64,000 nt of DNA from NCBI GenBank assembly GCA_025330725.1, contig JAIWND010000024.1, positions 248,001 through 312,000 of the forward strand, given 5' to 3'. This document shows positions 1 through 11,315 of the stretch, one piece after another. The notes beneath the pieces were generated by a model that did no database searches, was not told the origin of the DNA, and saw nothing but the letters and a program-made list of their open reading frames with translations. Origin of the DNA: Chlamydoabsidia padenii (lineage: Eukaryota > Mucoromycota > Mucoromycetes > Mucorales > Cunninghamellaceae). Position 1 is the stretch's first letter, and each line of letters starts with the position of its first letter. The translations under genes and the position numbers were made by a program.

Positions 1-261
1 GTCCTCGGTTTATTCCCTTTCCGATTAATTAACTCCATGGGCTCTGGTAATGGGTTTTCCACTACTCCTGTCACCACCAATCTGGTATCACCACCTGCCT
101 ACCTTGCCGATATTATGATCCAATTCAGCAAACAAGTCATTCGGCCCAAAGTGGTCCTTCCTATGCTTCTGGTCATTGTATTAATGTTTGATCTGGATGA
201 TGCCTTTGATATTGATGACGACTATTTTGAATTCGAAAACGATGACGAAGAGGAGAACTAG
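1..261 (+). CDS. C-terminal part of an acidic-tailed protein (5' end outside window)
   Basis: Frame 1 is open from the first base to a TAG at 259-261 and ends in a strongly acidic tail (DIDDDYFEFENDDEEEN). The family is not recognised. The gene must begin upstream of the window. Frame 3 is also open over roughly 51-194 and there encodes a Ser/Gln/His-rich stretch that looks more like typical disordered protein from this genome than frame 1 does. The true frame of the middle part is therefore uncertain, or this piece contains compensating indels. Confidence 0.45.
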   Translation, partial: VLGLFPFRLINSMGSGNGFSTTPVTTNLVSPPAYLADIMIQFSKQVIRPKVVLPMLLVIVLMFDLDDAFDIDDDYFEFENDDEEEN

Positions 262-842
262 ATGGAACTATTTGCTGGGGGGGGGAAGGTATCGATAATG
301 GATGACAAGATGACAACAACAACAACAACAACATCCTACAAGATTATCAATGTGTCCTCACTTACTATATTCACAAAATCAACAATGTTGCTTTGTGTCT
401 GGATCTGGCTAGAATAGGAAGGGGGTTAACAAGTATGGTATCTTCATCAAAATGGAATTTGGGCTCATTCTGGATCCCTTCCCTTTGCTTTGGAACCATT
501 GTGTTACTTCCGATCAGTTTGATTCTCTGTGGGGATGATCTCCATTCTTGTTGGAAGAACTAGTCATAGTGGGTGACTGAATCAAGGGTCGATACTAGGT
601 CTGTAATTTACGCTTTTTAGATACCTGTCTTTATAAATAAAATCAATCATATACTGTGTCTCTTTTTAATGTTTGTGAATCATCATTCCATGTGGACAAA
701 CCATACAGTGCTATCATAATAAAAAAAAGTATAAATACCAAGTCTTTATTATCATGTTACAGGGGATATATGTATTCACAAAAAAAAGGGGGGGGAAGGG
801 TATAGAGCATATGTAGCATAAAATGTCATAATAGAGGCTTGT
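262..842. other. Intergenic, convergent 3' ends
   Basis: No gene seen. It lies between the end of the + gene and the 3' end of the minus-strand RhoGEF gene. It contains a short ACA repeat near 311-332 and AT-rich stretches with AATAAA-like signals (for example near 636). Confidence 0.5.
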
Positions 843-2670
843 TTATGAGCTGATGGTTTTCCGTCTACGTAATTTTTGTGTATCGTTCATTGCTTTTGCC
901 AATCCTGTGAGAGTATTAACGACTTTGTGTAAATGGTGATAGTCCGTATCTGTGGTGGGCGTATGTCTCAATAGATCTACCCAAAAAAAAAGATGATTAA
1001 ATTCATGCATCGGGATTTGAAAATAAACTTTTTTTTTTTTTTTTTTTTTACCTTTAACTAACAAACAATAGCGGGGTACACGCTGAATAGGTGCAATAAG
1101 ATAATCTGCCATTCCCATTCTTTTGGTTTCTCGGCTTGTCAGACTCTCCTATAGGTTTCACCATGATAAAAAAAAAATGAGAATGCAAAGCGTCATCAAA
1201 CAACTCCCTTACCTGTTCAATCTTTAGTAAAAGGGCATTGTTACATGCTCTTTTGATTGTTTTGTTATTTGCTTCATAATGAACGGCATAGCGAAGAAAT
1301 ACTTTCCAATCATCATGGAGCTGTAACCATTGATAGCCTAGAGAGGAAGCCACACTGGCGAAATGTTGGGCAGGATGATGATGAGGCTTTTCCATGGTGA
1401 ACCCTGCAAGAATCTTTTCTGATAAATCGATTAATGCAGATAAATGATTAAATAGAATCGGTATATCATTAAACTTGACCAATGGATCTTTTTCTTTGGA
1501 TGCAGCTAACATTGGAGTCATATATCGCTTGATCATGCAAAAAAAAAGAAAAAAAAAAAAGGATCAAATTTCAAATATCGATTTACAATGTCTACCGACT
1601 TACCATTCTGACCAGAACTAAAAGTTCATGATATGACTTTTCAGTGGAATATATTTCATGAATGATAAACTTTCTTAGTGCCAACCATTTAAGTTCTGTC
1701 TTATTGTCAATCTAAGAAGGGAGGGGGGGAGGAAAGTGAGTTGAGTTGTGAGGTCAAAAAATAAAGAGTATATCCAATTTACCCTTGTTGTTGAATCAAG
1801 CACAGGATTTTCAAGCGACCCCTGATCCAATTGCTGAAGCCAGGCTTGAATCGCTTTCTCTTCTTTTTGTTGATGCTGATCCACCAAACCAAAAAAGATC
1901 GGCCGAAGAGCCGGGGTTTCAAAAGATGTCAATCGTTTCCGACCTGTCAACATCTGTTTATGTTTATGTTGATGTTGAATAAATCCATTGCATGAACGGA
2001 CAGGTACCGACATGCGATGATGCATTTTCTTGTTTCTTAAAGAGTACTCGCGCTCATCCAGTAAGAAATCCAGAGCGGTGATTTGATCTAGATCTGAATG
2101 AGGGGTTCTGATTGATGATGAGGACGTGTTGCTGGATATAGATGAACATGAGGAAGATAAGGATGCTTGGGGTGGTGAATCTAATAGGGTGCTGCGCGGT
2201 CTTTGAATTTTGGAATGCGCGAATAAAGTGGATGCTTCTGATGGTTGTTGTTTTTGTATGTATATGAATTGCGATAGAGGTCGACGACGTTGGTTTAGGC
2301 AAGGTCTATTAGATGAGGGTTGCTGATCTTGGCTTTTTTTGGGAACTGTGGCTTGATGAGAAGAAGGGGTCTTTGATGGTTTTCCAAATAACATGCCCGA
2401 TAGTTTGCGCTGTCTGACAGGTTGTCTTTTCTTTTCCGAGATTTCCTTGTTGCGTGAAAATCGATGGAGACAGGTACGACAAAAGGATTCAAGTCGACTC
2501 ATGGTGGTCGAGGGGGGCGCTTGACGATGATGATGGCATTTTCGGGATTTGAAATTAGCTTTTCGTGATAAAATCGTTTCAGTCAGGGTTGACTTTGGTG
2601 ATGGACCCGAGCTAAAAATAGACTTTTGATCTGATGTGGTGGTAGTAGTGTTCGTCGTGTTAGTTGACAT
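843..2670 (-). CDS. RhoGEF (Dbl-homology domain) protein, 5 exons
   Basis: Predicted guanine-nucleotide exchange factor for a Rho-type GTPase. Exons (high to low): 2670-1783, 1711-1604, 1527-1213, 1148-1052, 976-843; the phases agree and give about 513 aa. The first ~296 residues are basic and Ser/Thr-rich, presumably disordered. The DH domain fills the rest: it starts with a KWLALRKFIIHEIYSTEKSY-like helix, continues with a TPMLAASKEKDPLVKF stretch, and has the conserved late helix carrying DYLIAPIQRVPRYCLLVKDL. That last motif is interrupted by the fourth intron, which carries a long T tract. No PH domain follows the DH domain; the protein stops about 45 residues after the QRVPRY helix, which is unusual because most DH domains are followed by PH. 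The acceptor of intron 2 is the least certain junction. The Rho substrate cannot be read from sequence. Confidence 0.85.
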
Positions 2671-2729
2671 GTATTAGATAAAAGAAGAAGGAGAAGAGTA
2701 ACAAAGAAAAAAAAAAGGGGGAGAAAAAA

Positions 2730-2766
<37 letters not shown>

Positions 2767-3068
2767 GGAACGTTTAAAAAAGAAGAGGAGAATGAAAAGA
2801 TTTTATGAACTTCTTTTTTGGTGCTACCGTTGGGGGAGAGAGGGGGAATGCGCCAGGAGGCAGAAGATGATGATGGATGCCCAAATCGATCCTAGTACCG
2901 TTCTTCCTTTCTATATATGTAATGTTTCTTTTCAGTGTAAATGCCGAAATCCTCTTTCTGTACGTATCCCCATCGAATCATCCCATTGTTGCATGTCTTT
3001 ATGCCACGAGGATCCGACCGAGCATCCCGTTTGCTGTTTAGAGTTTCTTACAAGAAAGCGCTCAACTT

Positions 3069-3080
3069 TTTCAAATCCCG
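3069..3080 (+). promoter_or_regulatory. Dispersed 12-bp element, exact copy
   Basis: TTTCAAATCCCG, about 400 bp upstream of the RhoGEF start codon (2670). Function unknown; see the first finding. Confidence 0.5.
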
Positions 3081-3429
3081 CCCTTTTTCATAAGACAAGT
3101 CAAAAAATTTCTGAATGAACATTTTCCCTTTCCTCTTTTATTCCCTCCTCAACCATAATCGATCCTCAACAATTACCCTACTCTTTGCTTTTGATAAAAT
3201 ACAGTTGAAAACTGCAGTGAATCAACAATGCACTGATATCGACAAGGACAACTATCTTTTTTTCCAGCACTCGTCCAACGAATCACACAACTGGAGTGTA
3301 AACTCCTTCATTCATTACAGTAAGTATATAAAGGGCCAAGCTAACAAGCTGGAAAAGCTCAACTCGTATATTTAACTTTACGTAGACCCATCATTCAATT
3401 CGATACAAGACCCTGTTTGGAACAAGAAA

Positions 3430-3910
3430 GTATGACCATATAAAACTGGTGACGTTAGGATCCACTGTTTTAACGTGTATTAAAAAGGTAACTTGACATT
3501 GCAGATCCTGTTTTAATGTACTAATTAATATATACATCATTTGTAGATTATAATTCACTAGTTGGATAACCGAAAGTCAGCACGATCGGATCCCCGTATG
3601 TGACACTAAAGTAGGCAAAATACTGGACTGCATTGACAACATTCTGCGGGAAGCAGCTTTTTAACCGCTTTGGACCAAGACAATGACTCTATGGGCTGTG
3701 GTAAGTTATATCAAGATTTGTTTTTTTTTAGGCTGGGATGATTCACAGGTAATGACCACACCTGATTAAATGTGATTCCTGTGATTTACTTTATATTGTA
3801 GATGATCCGATCCGACGGAGGTTGGATCTGAAACCAGTAATATTATTGGGGGTGCATACATGTCTAGTTTAATTTATCAATAGTATAGTCTCTCAATGAT
3901 AATAATAAAG
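3430..3910 (+). ncRNA. Possible small spliced transcript, coding potential unclear
   Basis: Good donor/acceptor pairs are present: GTAACT near 3487 to TTGTAG near 3546, GTAAGT near 3701 to TTTTTAG near 3731, and GTAATG near 3750 to ATTGTAG near 3802. An AATAAA lies near 3903. Splicing the last three exons leaves an open run ending in MGCGWDDSQMIRSDGGWI and a TGA near 3831, but no upstream coding exon joins it. It is either a non-coding RNA or the 3' end of a small gene with a damaged 5' part. Confidence 0.25.
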
Positions 3911-4164
3911 ACACATTTTTATGGACCCTTTACCTATTTGACTTGCTGTATATTACTGGAACTACAGTATTCTTCGGCTAATGTATCTAGTATAGACCAC
4001 TCCAAGTCAACCCCTTGATCCAAATACACCCAAACACTAGTGTACTAGTTAAACCAACAAAAGATCTATATTTTTATTTTTATTTTTTTTTATTTTTTTA
4101 AAAACAAGTGTATGTAGGGATGAATGATAATATAGATGATAAAACTACTTTAAGCAATAGAGAT

Positions 4165-5302
4165 TTAATGTGGACGAGCAGCAGGTGTTTGATTCCATGA
4201 TAAACGGTCGTGATCACCAAGTTTCCTATGTATACCAAAAAGGAAAAAGGGTTAGTAACCATGATGACAGCATAATATAAATCTTACCTAGGTTTGAAAA
4301 AGTGGAGACCCAAAAAGATGAGACCCAAAAAGGCACATACACAACCAAAGATAATATATGCCAAACCCATAAATGCATTCCGATCACCCAAGAAAGATGT
4401 CCCCGAGATGACGATTGATTTTGTTCCTCCATACGCGACTATATTGTAATCTAAGGTATATGATAATATTGTATAAAGGGTATTAGTCATTCGACTTGAT
4501 CAGATAACAAGGTCAATGGCTTACTTAGGTCCACTTGTACTTCATAAGTTCCTGGTGATAAAGGTTCACCATCATAATGTGAATACAATTTCCGAAAGGT
4601 GGGATACCAACTTGTTCGCATCCAGACTTGGAAATGTTCATCAGTCTGTGGATCAAACAAGTTTTCCGTAGTGTAATTTGGATATCGACGGAGCCAGTTG
4701 GGAGGTGGTGTAATTTGGTCAGGAGAGATGGAAGTCTTTTTGAATCTTGCCTTGTCAGATGGCCATGCAATACCCGTTTCCGAGAATGTATACAACTTGT
4801 TATCACTACTTGTATTTGCTGGATTCAATAGTCGTAAATCAGAGAAGGAGTCTATACAAATGGTAAAGAGATCAAGTTGGATTAAATGATTCATAGTATT
4901 AGTATTTCCCCTTTCCCCTCTTTCTTTTCTTTTACCATTAAACATTGAATTAGCAATTAATCCACAAGGGTAATACAATCTATTGTTTCCATCGAATGCT
5001 AAAGGATTACAAGAGGCAACTGCATCACCTGGTGATATTGATTCACCTGCCAATTGATTATAACTGAGACTTTTGACATACTTGCGATGGTTTTGATAAA
5101 AGTTGGTCAACTTGTAAAAGATATAGATGGGTGGTCGTAGTTCCATGGGGATTGAGAATTTGATGATACATCGTGTAATATCTTCACCATTCACTGTCGC
5201 ACCGTTTAAAAATGTATCACTGACCATCGTTTTATAACTGGGAGCACGAATCACTACATATATATATATGACAGGTTAAAATAGAGTTTTTGCCTACACT
5301 GA

Positions 5303-5364
<62 letters not shown>

Positions 5365-5772
5365 TGTTGAGTTATCTGAAGTAAACTTGTAACTATACAG
5401 ATCACTTGATAAAGTTGTTTCTATTCCACCAGCTTCTTCACAACCTGTGTAGTTGATAACAATTTCATTGACCTGTATATATATATATTTATAAAAAGTC
5501 ATTATTAGTTTACTTCATCTGTGTTGTGGAGATGGAGTCACTTACTGTTTCGCTTTCATATAAAAAGAGACCACCCAGAGGAGCCAATACAACACCAGCA
5601 GCAAATAACGTGGGTAATACTGTTTTAGGTGTAAGTAAAGGTTGCCAAGCTTTGAGTCGTTGTTGCTTGAAAGCAGTATCTACAAGGATAATAAAGTGAT
5701 TAATACATTTGCATTGTGTAGAGGATATCAGAATACTTTACTTGCTGGTTTTCGACTCTTAAGTTCAGCCAT
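4165..5772 (-). CDS. CDC50: CDC50/LEM3-family P4-ATPase (flippase) subunit
   Basis: Non-catalytic subunit that escorts P4-ATPase phospholipid flippases out of the ER and takes part in lipid transport. Seven exons: 5772-5742, 5679-5546, 5472-5364, 5253-4936, 4851-4525, 4450-4288, 4225-4165. All phases agree; the product is about 380 aa, the usual size. A short cytosolic N-terminus ([20 protein letters not shown]) precedes membrane segment 1 (about residues 32-55). A large lumenal domain has conserved cysteines and the [12 protein letters not shown] motif, and a second membrane segment lies near the C-terminus. The last exon encodes a short cytosolic tail. Intron 3 contains a run of 57 T. It is divergent from the DHHC gene at 5991, with a 218-bp shared promoter carrying a near copy of the 12-bp element at 5854-5865. 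Which paralogue (CDC50, LEM3 or CRF1 type) cannot be said. Confidence 0.93.
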
Positions 5773-5990
5773 CAACAGAGTTCAGGTCGGATGAAGAAGG
5801 AAGGGAAAGAAAAAAAGGAGAACCAAAATTATAAAATAAAAAAAGGTGGGGAAATTCAAATCCCGCTTTTCAAATGATGATGCCTATTATAAAAAGGGTG
5901 TTTGTTACCTTTTCACGATTCTCTTTCCTTTAAACTTTATATATGATACACATTTTATAAAAATAAAATAAAAAAAAACATACATTACAC

Positions 5991-7521
5991 ATGCTAGACT
6001 CTATTCCTGGTCGAGTCTTTGTGGTGGGGGTGATTCTATTGATATGTACTATTGCTTACTCATCACAATACTTCATCTTGATACCTGCCCTTCAAGATTC
6101 CTTCACCTTGTCCACTTTGTACGTCTTGGGTCCTTTTAATATATGTGTCTTACTGGTTTTTTATAATTACTTCTTGGCAGTGACTACGGATCCTGGCAGG
6201 GTGCCACCAGATTGGGTATGTAGGACGATAATTATGTGAAAAAACAACAACAACCATGAAAACTCAATCACTCTTTTTTCTTTTTTTCTTTTTTTTAAAA
6301 AAATGATATAGAAGGAAGCACCATCATCACTCAAGATTACTACTCACTCTTCACCACCCAGATATTGTAAATCCTGCCAACACTATAAACCACCAAGGAC
6401 TCATCATTGTCGTTATTGTCGTCGGTGTGTTTTGAAAATGGATCATCATTGTCCCTGGATCAATAATTGTGTGGGTATCGCTAATTATCCTCACTTTTTA
6501 CGATTTGCTGCTCTTGTCAACATCTCTTGTACCTATGTCCTGGCTTTACTGGTTTGGAGAACAAGGTGTATTATGCATGCTATCCGTTATAGAGTAAGTA
6601 TGAATTAATGTGGAATTTTAAAGATACTAACTAACTAATTATACTTTACATAGTTTGATGGTGAACCTAATACTACTGAAGTTATCTTTATTGTATTGAA
6701 CTTTGCATTGGCCACCATTGTCTTATTCTGTGTTGGGATTCTTGGCGGATATCATTTTTATTGCGTAGCTCGAAATCAATCATCTATAGAAGCTTGTGAA
6801 CGGGATAAAGTGGAAACCATGATACGTCGGGGGAAGATACCACCAGTAAGTTGACCAAAACAAATAGGTTGTCATGACACTATGTCCCATATATTAACTC
6901 GTTTCTTTCTCTCTTTAGTTTGAATACCCTTTTGATCTCGGTGTCTACAAGAATATCTGCTCAGTACTAGGGAACAACCCACTATTATGGTTATGGCCAA
7001 ATCGACAAAACACCACATGTGATGGATTATCATACCCGGTACAACCTCATATCGATCCTCAAACACAATACTTTTGGCCACCAAAAGACCCCGATGATTT
7101 ACGACCTTCCATCTTTTCATCAAGATACAAACGACAGCAAGAAAAAAGACAACAACAGGATGATGATTCTGAAGATTATTACGACTCTGGTAGTTTTGCC
7201 ACGGACAGTGAAGATGATTACTCGCTCACGGATGAAGAACAGCATATGCGAAAATTTGTTTCGGATAGTGTTTACAACCTAGCAGGTATCTCTACTGATG
7301 ATGGACCACATCACCGATTACCACGAACCGATGACAGCCCTACGAACACACCATCTACCACCAAACACCTCTACCGATCATCACCTTCCTTCAACCGAAC
7401 ACCACAATTATATCACCCTGGTGACAGCAGCGACAATGACGATGATGACACCATACCTCTATCCTCTCTGGTCAATCGCACCCTACCTGTTATGGCATCA
7501 AAGCCGATAAAGGAGGACTAG
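5991..7521 (+). CDS. PFA4: DHHC palmitoyltransferase, PFA4-like
   Basis: Protein S-acyltransferase of the ER/Golgi membrane, attaching palmitate to cysteines of membrane proteins. Exons 5991-6215, 6312-6593, 6654-6845, 6919-7521; phases are consistent and give about 433 aa. Two N-terminal membrane segments are followed by the cysteine-rich domain with [20 protein letters not shown] (DHHC at residues 119-122) and two more membrane segments around exon 3. [21 protein letters not shown] stretch is typical of the PFA4 branch. In S. cerevisiae Pfa4 acylates chitin synthase Chs3, so a cell-wall role is plausible here but inferred. The last ~120 residues are disordered, acidic and His-rich, ending in [18 protein letters not shown] similar DDDDxxPLxxL motif ends the protein at 9628-10233. 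Confidence 0.92.
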
Positions 7522-7871
7522 TGTAGATTCAATTAGAATAGAATAATTTGTTAGTTATAGTATATATAAAAATTGATCGGTTTATATCCCCATACATGTT
7601 TTATTAAATAAATAAAGGCCAGATGCATGAATCACATACAAGTTGCATTTTTTTTTTTTTTGGATACTGACTGTTTAATAACAAGATAGTTTGATATGAT
7701 TGTATATAATAGAAAGTAATAGGGTTAAAAAAAAAAAAGAGAGAGAGAGGTGTAAAAGATTTGTAAAGTTCTATATAATTACTATGCACAACAAAAGGGA
7801 ATGTGTAAATGGAGTGTGTGTGTATGTGATGAGAGGGGATTTAAAGGGAGTTTGACCTACATAATCTACAT
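7522..7871. other. Convergent 3' intergenic spacer
   Basis: It lies between the stop of the DHHC gene and the stop of TIM23. It contains AATAAA signals (near 7607-7613) and short homopolymers. No gene seen. Confidence 0.5.
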
Positions 7872-8620
7872 TTATTCGCTGACCATTTGGGAAACAAGGG
7901 ACCAAGCAGCAGCAGCAGCAGCACAGATTCCAGAAGACATGGCCATGACACGGGGACCTAAAAAAAAACACTCTGTCAGTAACCAAGATCAACTCTCTTT
8001 TACCATCCCAACTATTTACCTGCAGTACACTTGAAAATCGCACCAGACACGGCACCGCCAGCAATGCTATTGAAGATATCGTGTGTTCCTCGAGAAGCAT
8101 CGATCATGGCTGTGGTCCCGTTATACATCATTGCAATCACACCTACCGAGTTACCGAGCCCAGGTCCACGGCGAGTAATAGTGTTAAGAGTGGTATTGAG
8201 ACGTACTTTCATATTGGTCGAGGTCGCACTGCTCTTCTTCAATCCTTCGGCCAAACCAAATGCACCACCGAGAGATAAACCCGCCAAATAAGCAGTACCG
8301 GTTCCGTAACAAAGATCATCCGTCCAGCCGCGAGAAGGTGTCAAGGTCGCCCCACCACCACCAAAGTGAGATGATTGACTAGGATCGTCCACCTGGAGGA
8401 AATCAATTCCACCTTGCAAAGCCATGGGTTGGATCTTGCCTCCATTGTAGTTCAGACTGGACATGAAATCGGGCATCTTTTCATATGTATTGTCGTCGCC
8501 GAATGATTCTGTAGACATGTTGCCGGTAGGTGAGTAAAGATCGTCACTGTCTTGCACAAGAGTGTCATTATCGATGGTGCTGTTTTCAGTGTTGGAAGAT
8601 CCGAAGCCAAAGATACCCAT
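7872..8620 (-). CDS. TIM23: Mitochondrial inner-membrane translocase subunit Tim23
   Basis: Channel-forming subunit of the TIM23 presequence translocase in the inner mitochondrial membrane. Exons 8620-8020 and 7957-7872, about 228 aa, the normal size. The N-terminal ~90 residues are acidic and soluble (intermembrane space, including DFLQVDDP). The Tim17/22/23 membrane domain follows, with GRGWTDDLCYGTGTAYLAG-like sequence, Gly-rich helices (LSLGGAFGLAEG), RGPGLGNSVGVIAMMYN and the last segment SIAGGAVSGAIFKCTAG. The second exon encodes a short C-terminus with six consecutive alanines. The start at 8620 was chosen because the upstream in-frame sequence is low-complexity promoter DNA (TG repeat). 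Confidence 0.93.
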
Positions 8621-9627
8621 GGTTGTATTGAATGCTGTGTGTGTGTGTGTGTGTATAGGAAGGATATAAAATAAAAAGAAGGAAGAGAAAGAAAAAAAAA
8701 ATATGTGACTGGGGGCTTGCAAATCATTTCCAGGTACCCCCTCATCGGGAATTGAATAAAATAGCCTTTTAGTTTCAAAAGCATGAATACTTTGGGGCCT
8801 GGTAGTTTAATCTTACCTTTTGATGCAATATGGTCATTACCTTATATCAATCATCTTCTTACTTTAGTACTTTTTCGCCCTATTGATGCAGCAAACGCCC
8901 TTTTTTCCTTTTTGTGGTTTTTCTTTTTTTGTGAGAATGTATACACACCCATACCATGAGGAACAATGCAAACCTCACTTTTTCTCATCCCAGCACTAAC
9001 ACCAAGTTTCTTTTATAATGTATCGAATGTGAAGGTACCCACCTCTTTTGTAGAAAGTTGAATCATGCAATATCGCTCAATTTTCAAATCCCGACTTTTT
9101 AAAAGGCATGCCCCCTGAAAATACAACATCCATCAAAGTTCATCTTACATACTGTCATCAAGATGCATTTTGGAAGAGTCTGGTCTTTATGGACCATCGA
9201 AATCAGTGGTCCGTTTCAAACTTGATCAAAAAAGGAAACTCAAGCCAATCAGACAGTCGGCATTTGAATATTATCCTTGATGATTCCAGGCAGGTCAAGA
9301 GAAAATTGTCAGTCATTATACTAGCATAAATAGTTTGAAGAAACAAGAACAGCAAGTAATCGATTAGCGTGATGAGAGGATTGAATATATTCACAATGAA
9401 AGATATAAATATATACATTAATAATAAATGTATCGCCAACTTGTTGAGCAAAGAAAACCCCGACGGTTTCCTTTTTGGAAATCCGAGTTAATCGCATTCA
9501 ATTGTCTGCTTCCAGATTAAGGAGAAGCACTTGGGTATAAAAAGTGACATCCGCTTCTTTTTCCATTCTTCTTCACCTTCTTAATCCATCCCCCCCTTTT
9601 TTTAATATTCATTGTCAACTTACCTAC
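8621..9627. other. Divergent intergenic region (TIM23 / unknown + gene)
   Basis: About 1 kb with a TG microsatellite (8635-8654) and T-rich tracts. An exact 12-bp element lies at 9082-9093 and a variant on the other strand at 9258-9269. Two possible TATA-like runs precede the + gene. No coding region is convincing. Confidence 0.5.
9082..9093 (+). promoter_or_regulatory. Dispersed 12-bp element, exact copy
   Basis: TTTCAAATCCCG in the divergent promoter region between TIM23 and the gene at 9628. Function unknown. Confidence 0.5.
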
Positions 9628-10233
9628 ATGACCCAACGCTTTGCTTCTAGTGAACCTGGCCCATTCGGCAAAATGCTCAACTATCTCACTTCTCTACCGA
9701 GCAACAACAATGATACTACCGATTACCGGCGACAATATGTCATGGAAGCTCTCGACGATTCGAGTCTCAAAGAACCTCCGGTCTCGCCACCCACGTGGGT
9801 CCCGCCTCAACACAGTTTGCTATTTGAAACCACGACAAGAAAACTACATCAGCATCGCACATCACTCCAAAAACATGTTTTACTAAAACGGTTATATGGT
9901 AAATTGCAAACTACCAAGCGCCATGGGATCATCATGTTGTCGGCTCAGCAGCAGCCAACTAGAATTCACATCCCGACACCCAGCACGGAGTTAGCCTACC
10001 TCCGTAATGCAGGACATCAAAAGTATTACCAGAGACAAATGAACGTGCCTCTATTGTCTTTTTCTACCCCGATTCAACGGAAAAGGGTATCGCCTCCTTC
10101 TCCTATCTCTCCACCTCTCAAATCTTCCTGTAATGGTGATGATGATGATAATGTCCCACTGGGTACACTAATACCTCATCAGCAACAGTTTCAGCAGAAA
10201 CAACTACATCGTATAGGAATCTGTGTCGTCTAA
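9628..10233 (+). CDS. Hypothetical basic, disordered protein (201 aa)
   Basis: Single exon. ATG at 9628 is preferred over the in-frame codon at 9544 because the earlier part is low-complexity leader next to T-rich promoter DNA. No family is recognised. The protein is rich in Gln, His, Pro and Ser, with a short basic helix-like stretch (QKHVLLKRLYGKLQTTKRHG), a Pro/Ser-rich segment, and a C-terminal DDDDNVPLGTL motif also seen at the end of the DHHC protein at 5991-7521. This may be a short linear interaction motif rather than homology. A near copy of the 12-bp element lies 360 bp upstream. Confidence 0.7.
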   Translation: MTQRFASSEPGPFGKMLNYLTSLPSNNNDTTDYRRQYVMEALDDSSLKEPPVSPPTWVPPQHSLLFETTTRKLHQHRTSLQKHVLLKRLYGKLQTTKRHGIIMLSAQQQPTRIHIPTPSTELAYLRNAGHQKYYQRQMNVPLLSFSTPIQRKRVSPPSPISPPLKSSCNGDDDDNVPLGTLIPHQQQFQQKQLHRIGICVV

Positions 10234-10856
10234 TCAGATTCATTGTACTAAAAATAGTCATAATATACTTTTTTTCTTCATACTTAATAAACGTAGCCAA
10301 AAAAACAAGTGGGCTGGCCCCTTTTGGGATGACTACTTTTTTTTAAAACATCCGTTCCTGAACAAACAAAGAAATATGCACACCACGTTTTTTCAATCCC
10401 TATCGGAATATGAACAAGTGGCAGAACAAAAACATCTTTACATAGAATAGACTATTCTTATAATATATGAAATAGCAAGAATAACTATTAGAACAGTGAT
10501 ATCATGTTGGTTTGGGTATCATCAGAGAGTTCTAAAGGGCAATAGCCACTTTACACCATTCGAATCCCGCTATTCATGCAAATTCAAACCCGCTTTCCCG
10601 CCCCTAATTCCCCCTTGCAAAATGCCTGTATGTGTCCCAAGTTTGAAGACATGTAAAATGGTTAAAAATATGGTTCATTTTTATTTATTGATGATAAAGA
10701 TAAATAATAGTGATACTATACTAAGGGAGAGGGTAAAATAATAAATTGCGTGCCAACATGTTGGCAAAACAAGACTATAAGGGATAGACATATATCCACG
10801 TAGTATCAGGATCATCGTAGCTTTGTTAAAAAAAAAGTTGCTGGTCAAAGTGTTAC
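10234..10856. other. Intergenic, convergent
   Basis: No gene seen between the convergent ends of the 9628 gene and the small minus-strand gene. Two adjacent variants of the 12-bp element sit at 10558-10569 and 10582-10592. The rest is AT-rich. Confidence 0.45.
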
Positions 10857-11315
10857 TTAGTACCAAATAATTTGCCCCGTTTTACCCCATAAACCATCAC
10901 CGACATTATCAATAGTAATAATTTCAAGTTGGTTGATCAGCTTACGTGTATCCATTAATACTTGTTCCAAATATTGACCTGTCGTTGATTCCAGTTCTAT
11001 GTCATTAATTGCATCTACCTATAAAGAATAAAGTATGAATAAAGCATGGTTATATAATACATACCAAGGTGTCTTTTTTTTTTTTGTGCCTTGCAATCAA
11101 CCAATCCGTACTTGATCTTCATTGTTAACATTACTTGTGACCATCCGTCAATGATAGTGCTGTTAATGTTGGCTAGACTGTGATTAGATACAGGCCATGT
11201 AAAAGTGAGAGTGTTAGAAGGTTGATTCGTCCGTGGTCCAGTCGATTCCTTCCAAGATTGATACACAGATGTGATGCGGAAGATTGCTTGTCTATACAAA
11301 TCGGTAAAACCCCAT
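10857..11315 (-). CDS. Small conserved-looking protein of unknown function, frame needs one-base corrections
   Basis: Two exons with an intron at about 11019-11064 (GTATGT...ATAG). The readable protein is about 130-137 aa, with SVYQSWKESTGPRTNQPSN, an LTMKIKYGLVDC segment and a C-terminal helix-rich part ending GDGLWGKTGQIIWY. The exon 1 frame has no ATG. The nearest ATG (11313-11315) joins it only if one base is removed from the GGGG/TTTT run just after it. Similarly, one base fewer in the A run near 11080-11091 would use the natural acceptor (11019/11020). Either the sequence has homopolymer indels or the gene is decaying. The family is not recognised. A 12-bp element lies about 140 bp upstream (11457-11468). 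Confidence 0.55.

Larger units (their letters stand above)
2671..4164. other. Intergenic region upstream of the RhoGEF gene
   Basis: This holds the RhoGEF promoter with an A-rich tract (2727-2746) and an AAAAG repeat. One exact copy of the dispersed 12-bp element lies at 3069-3080. A candidate small spliced transcript occupies 3430-3910 (separate entry). The short open frames here show no family signature and are not called. Confidence 0.5.

Noticed and set aside
2792..3375. Two plus-strand open frames (108 and 86 codons)
   Set aside because: Low-complexity or promoter-like composition, no motif, no splice logic linking them; they overlap the 12-bp element.
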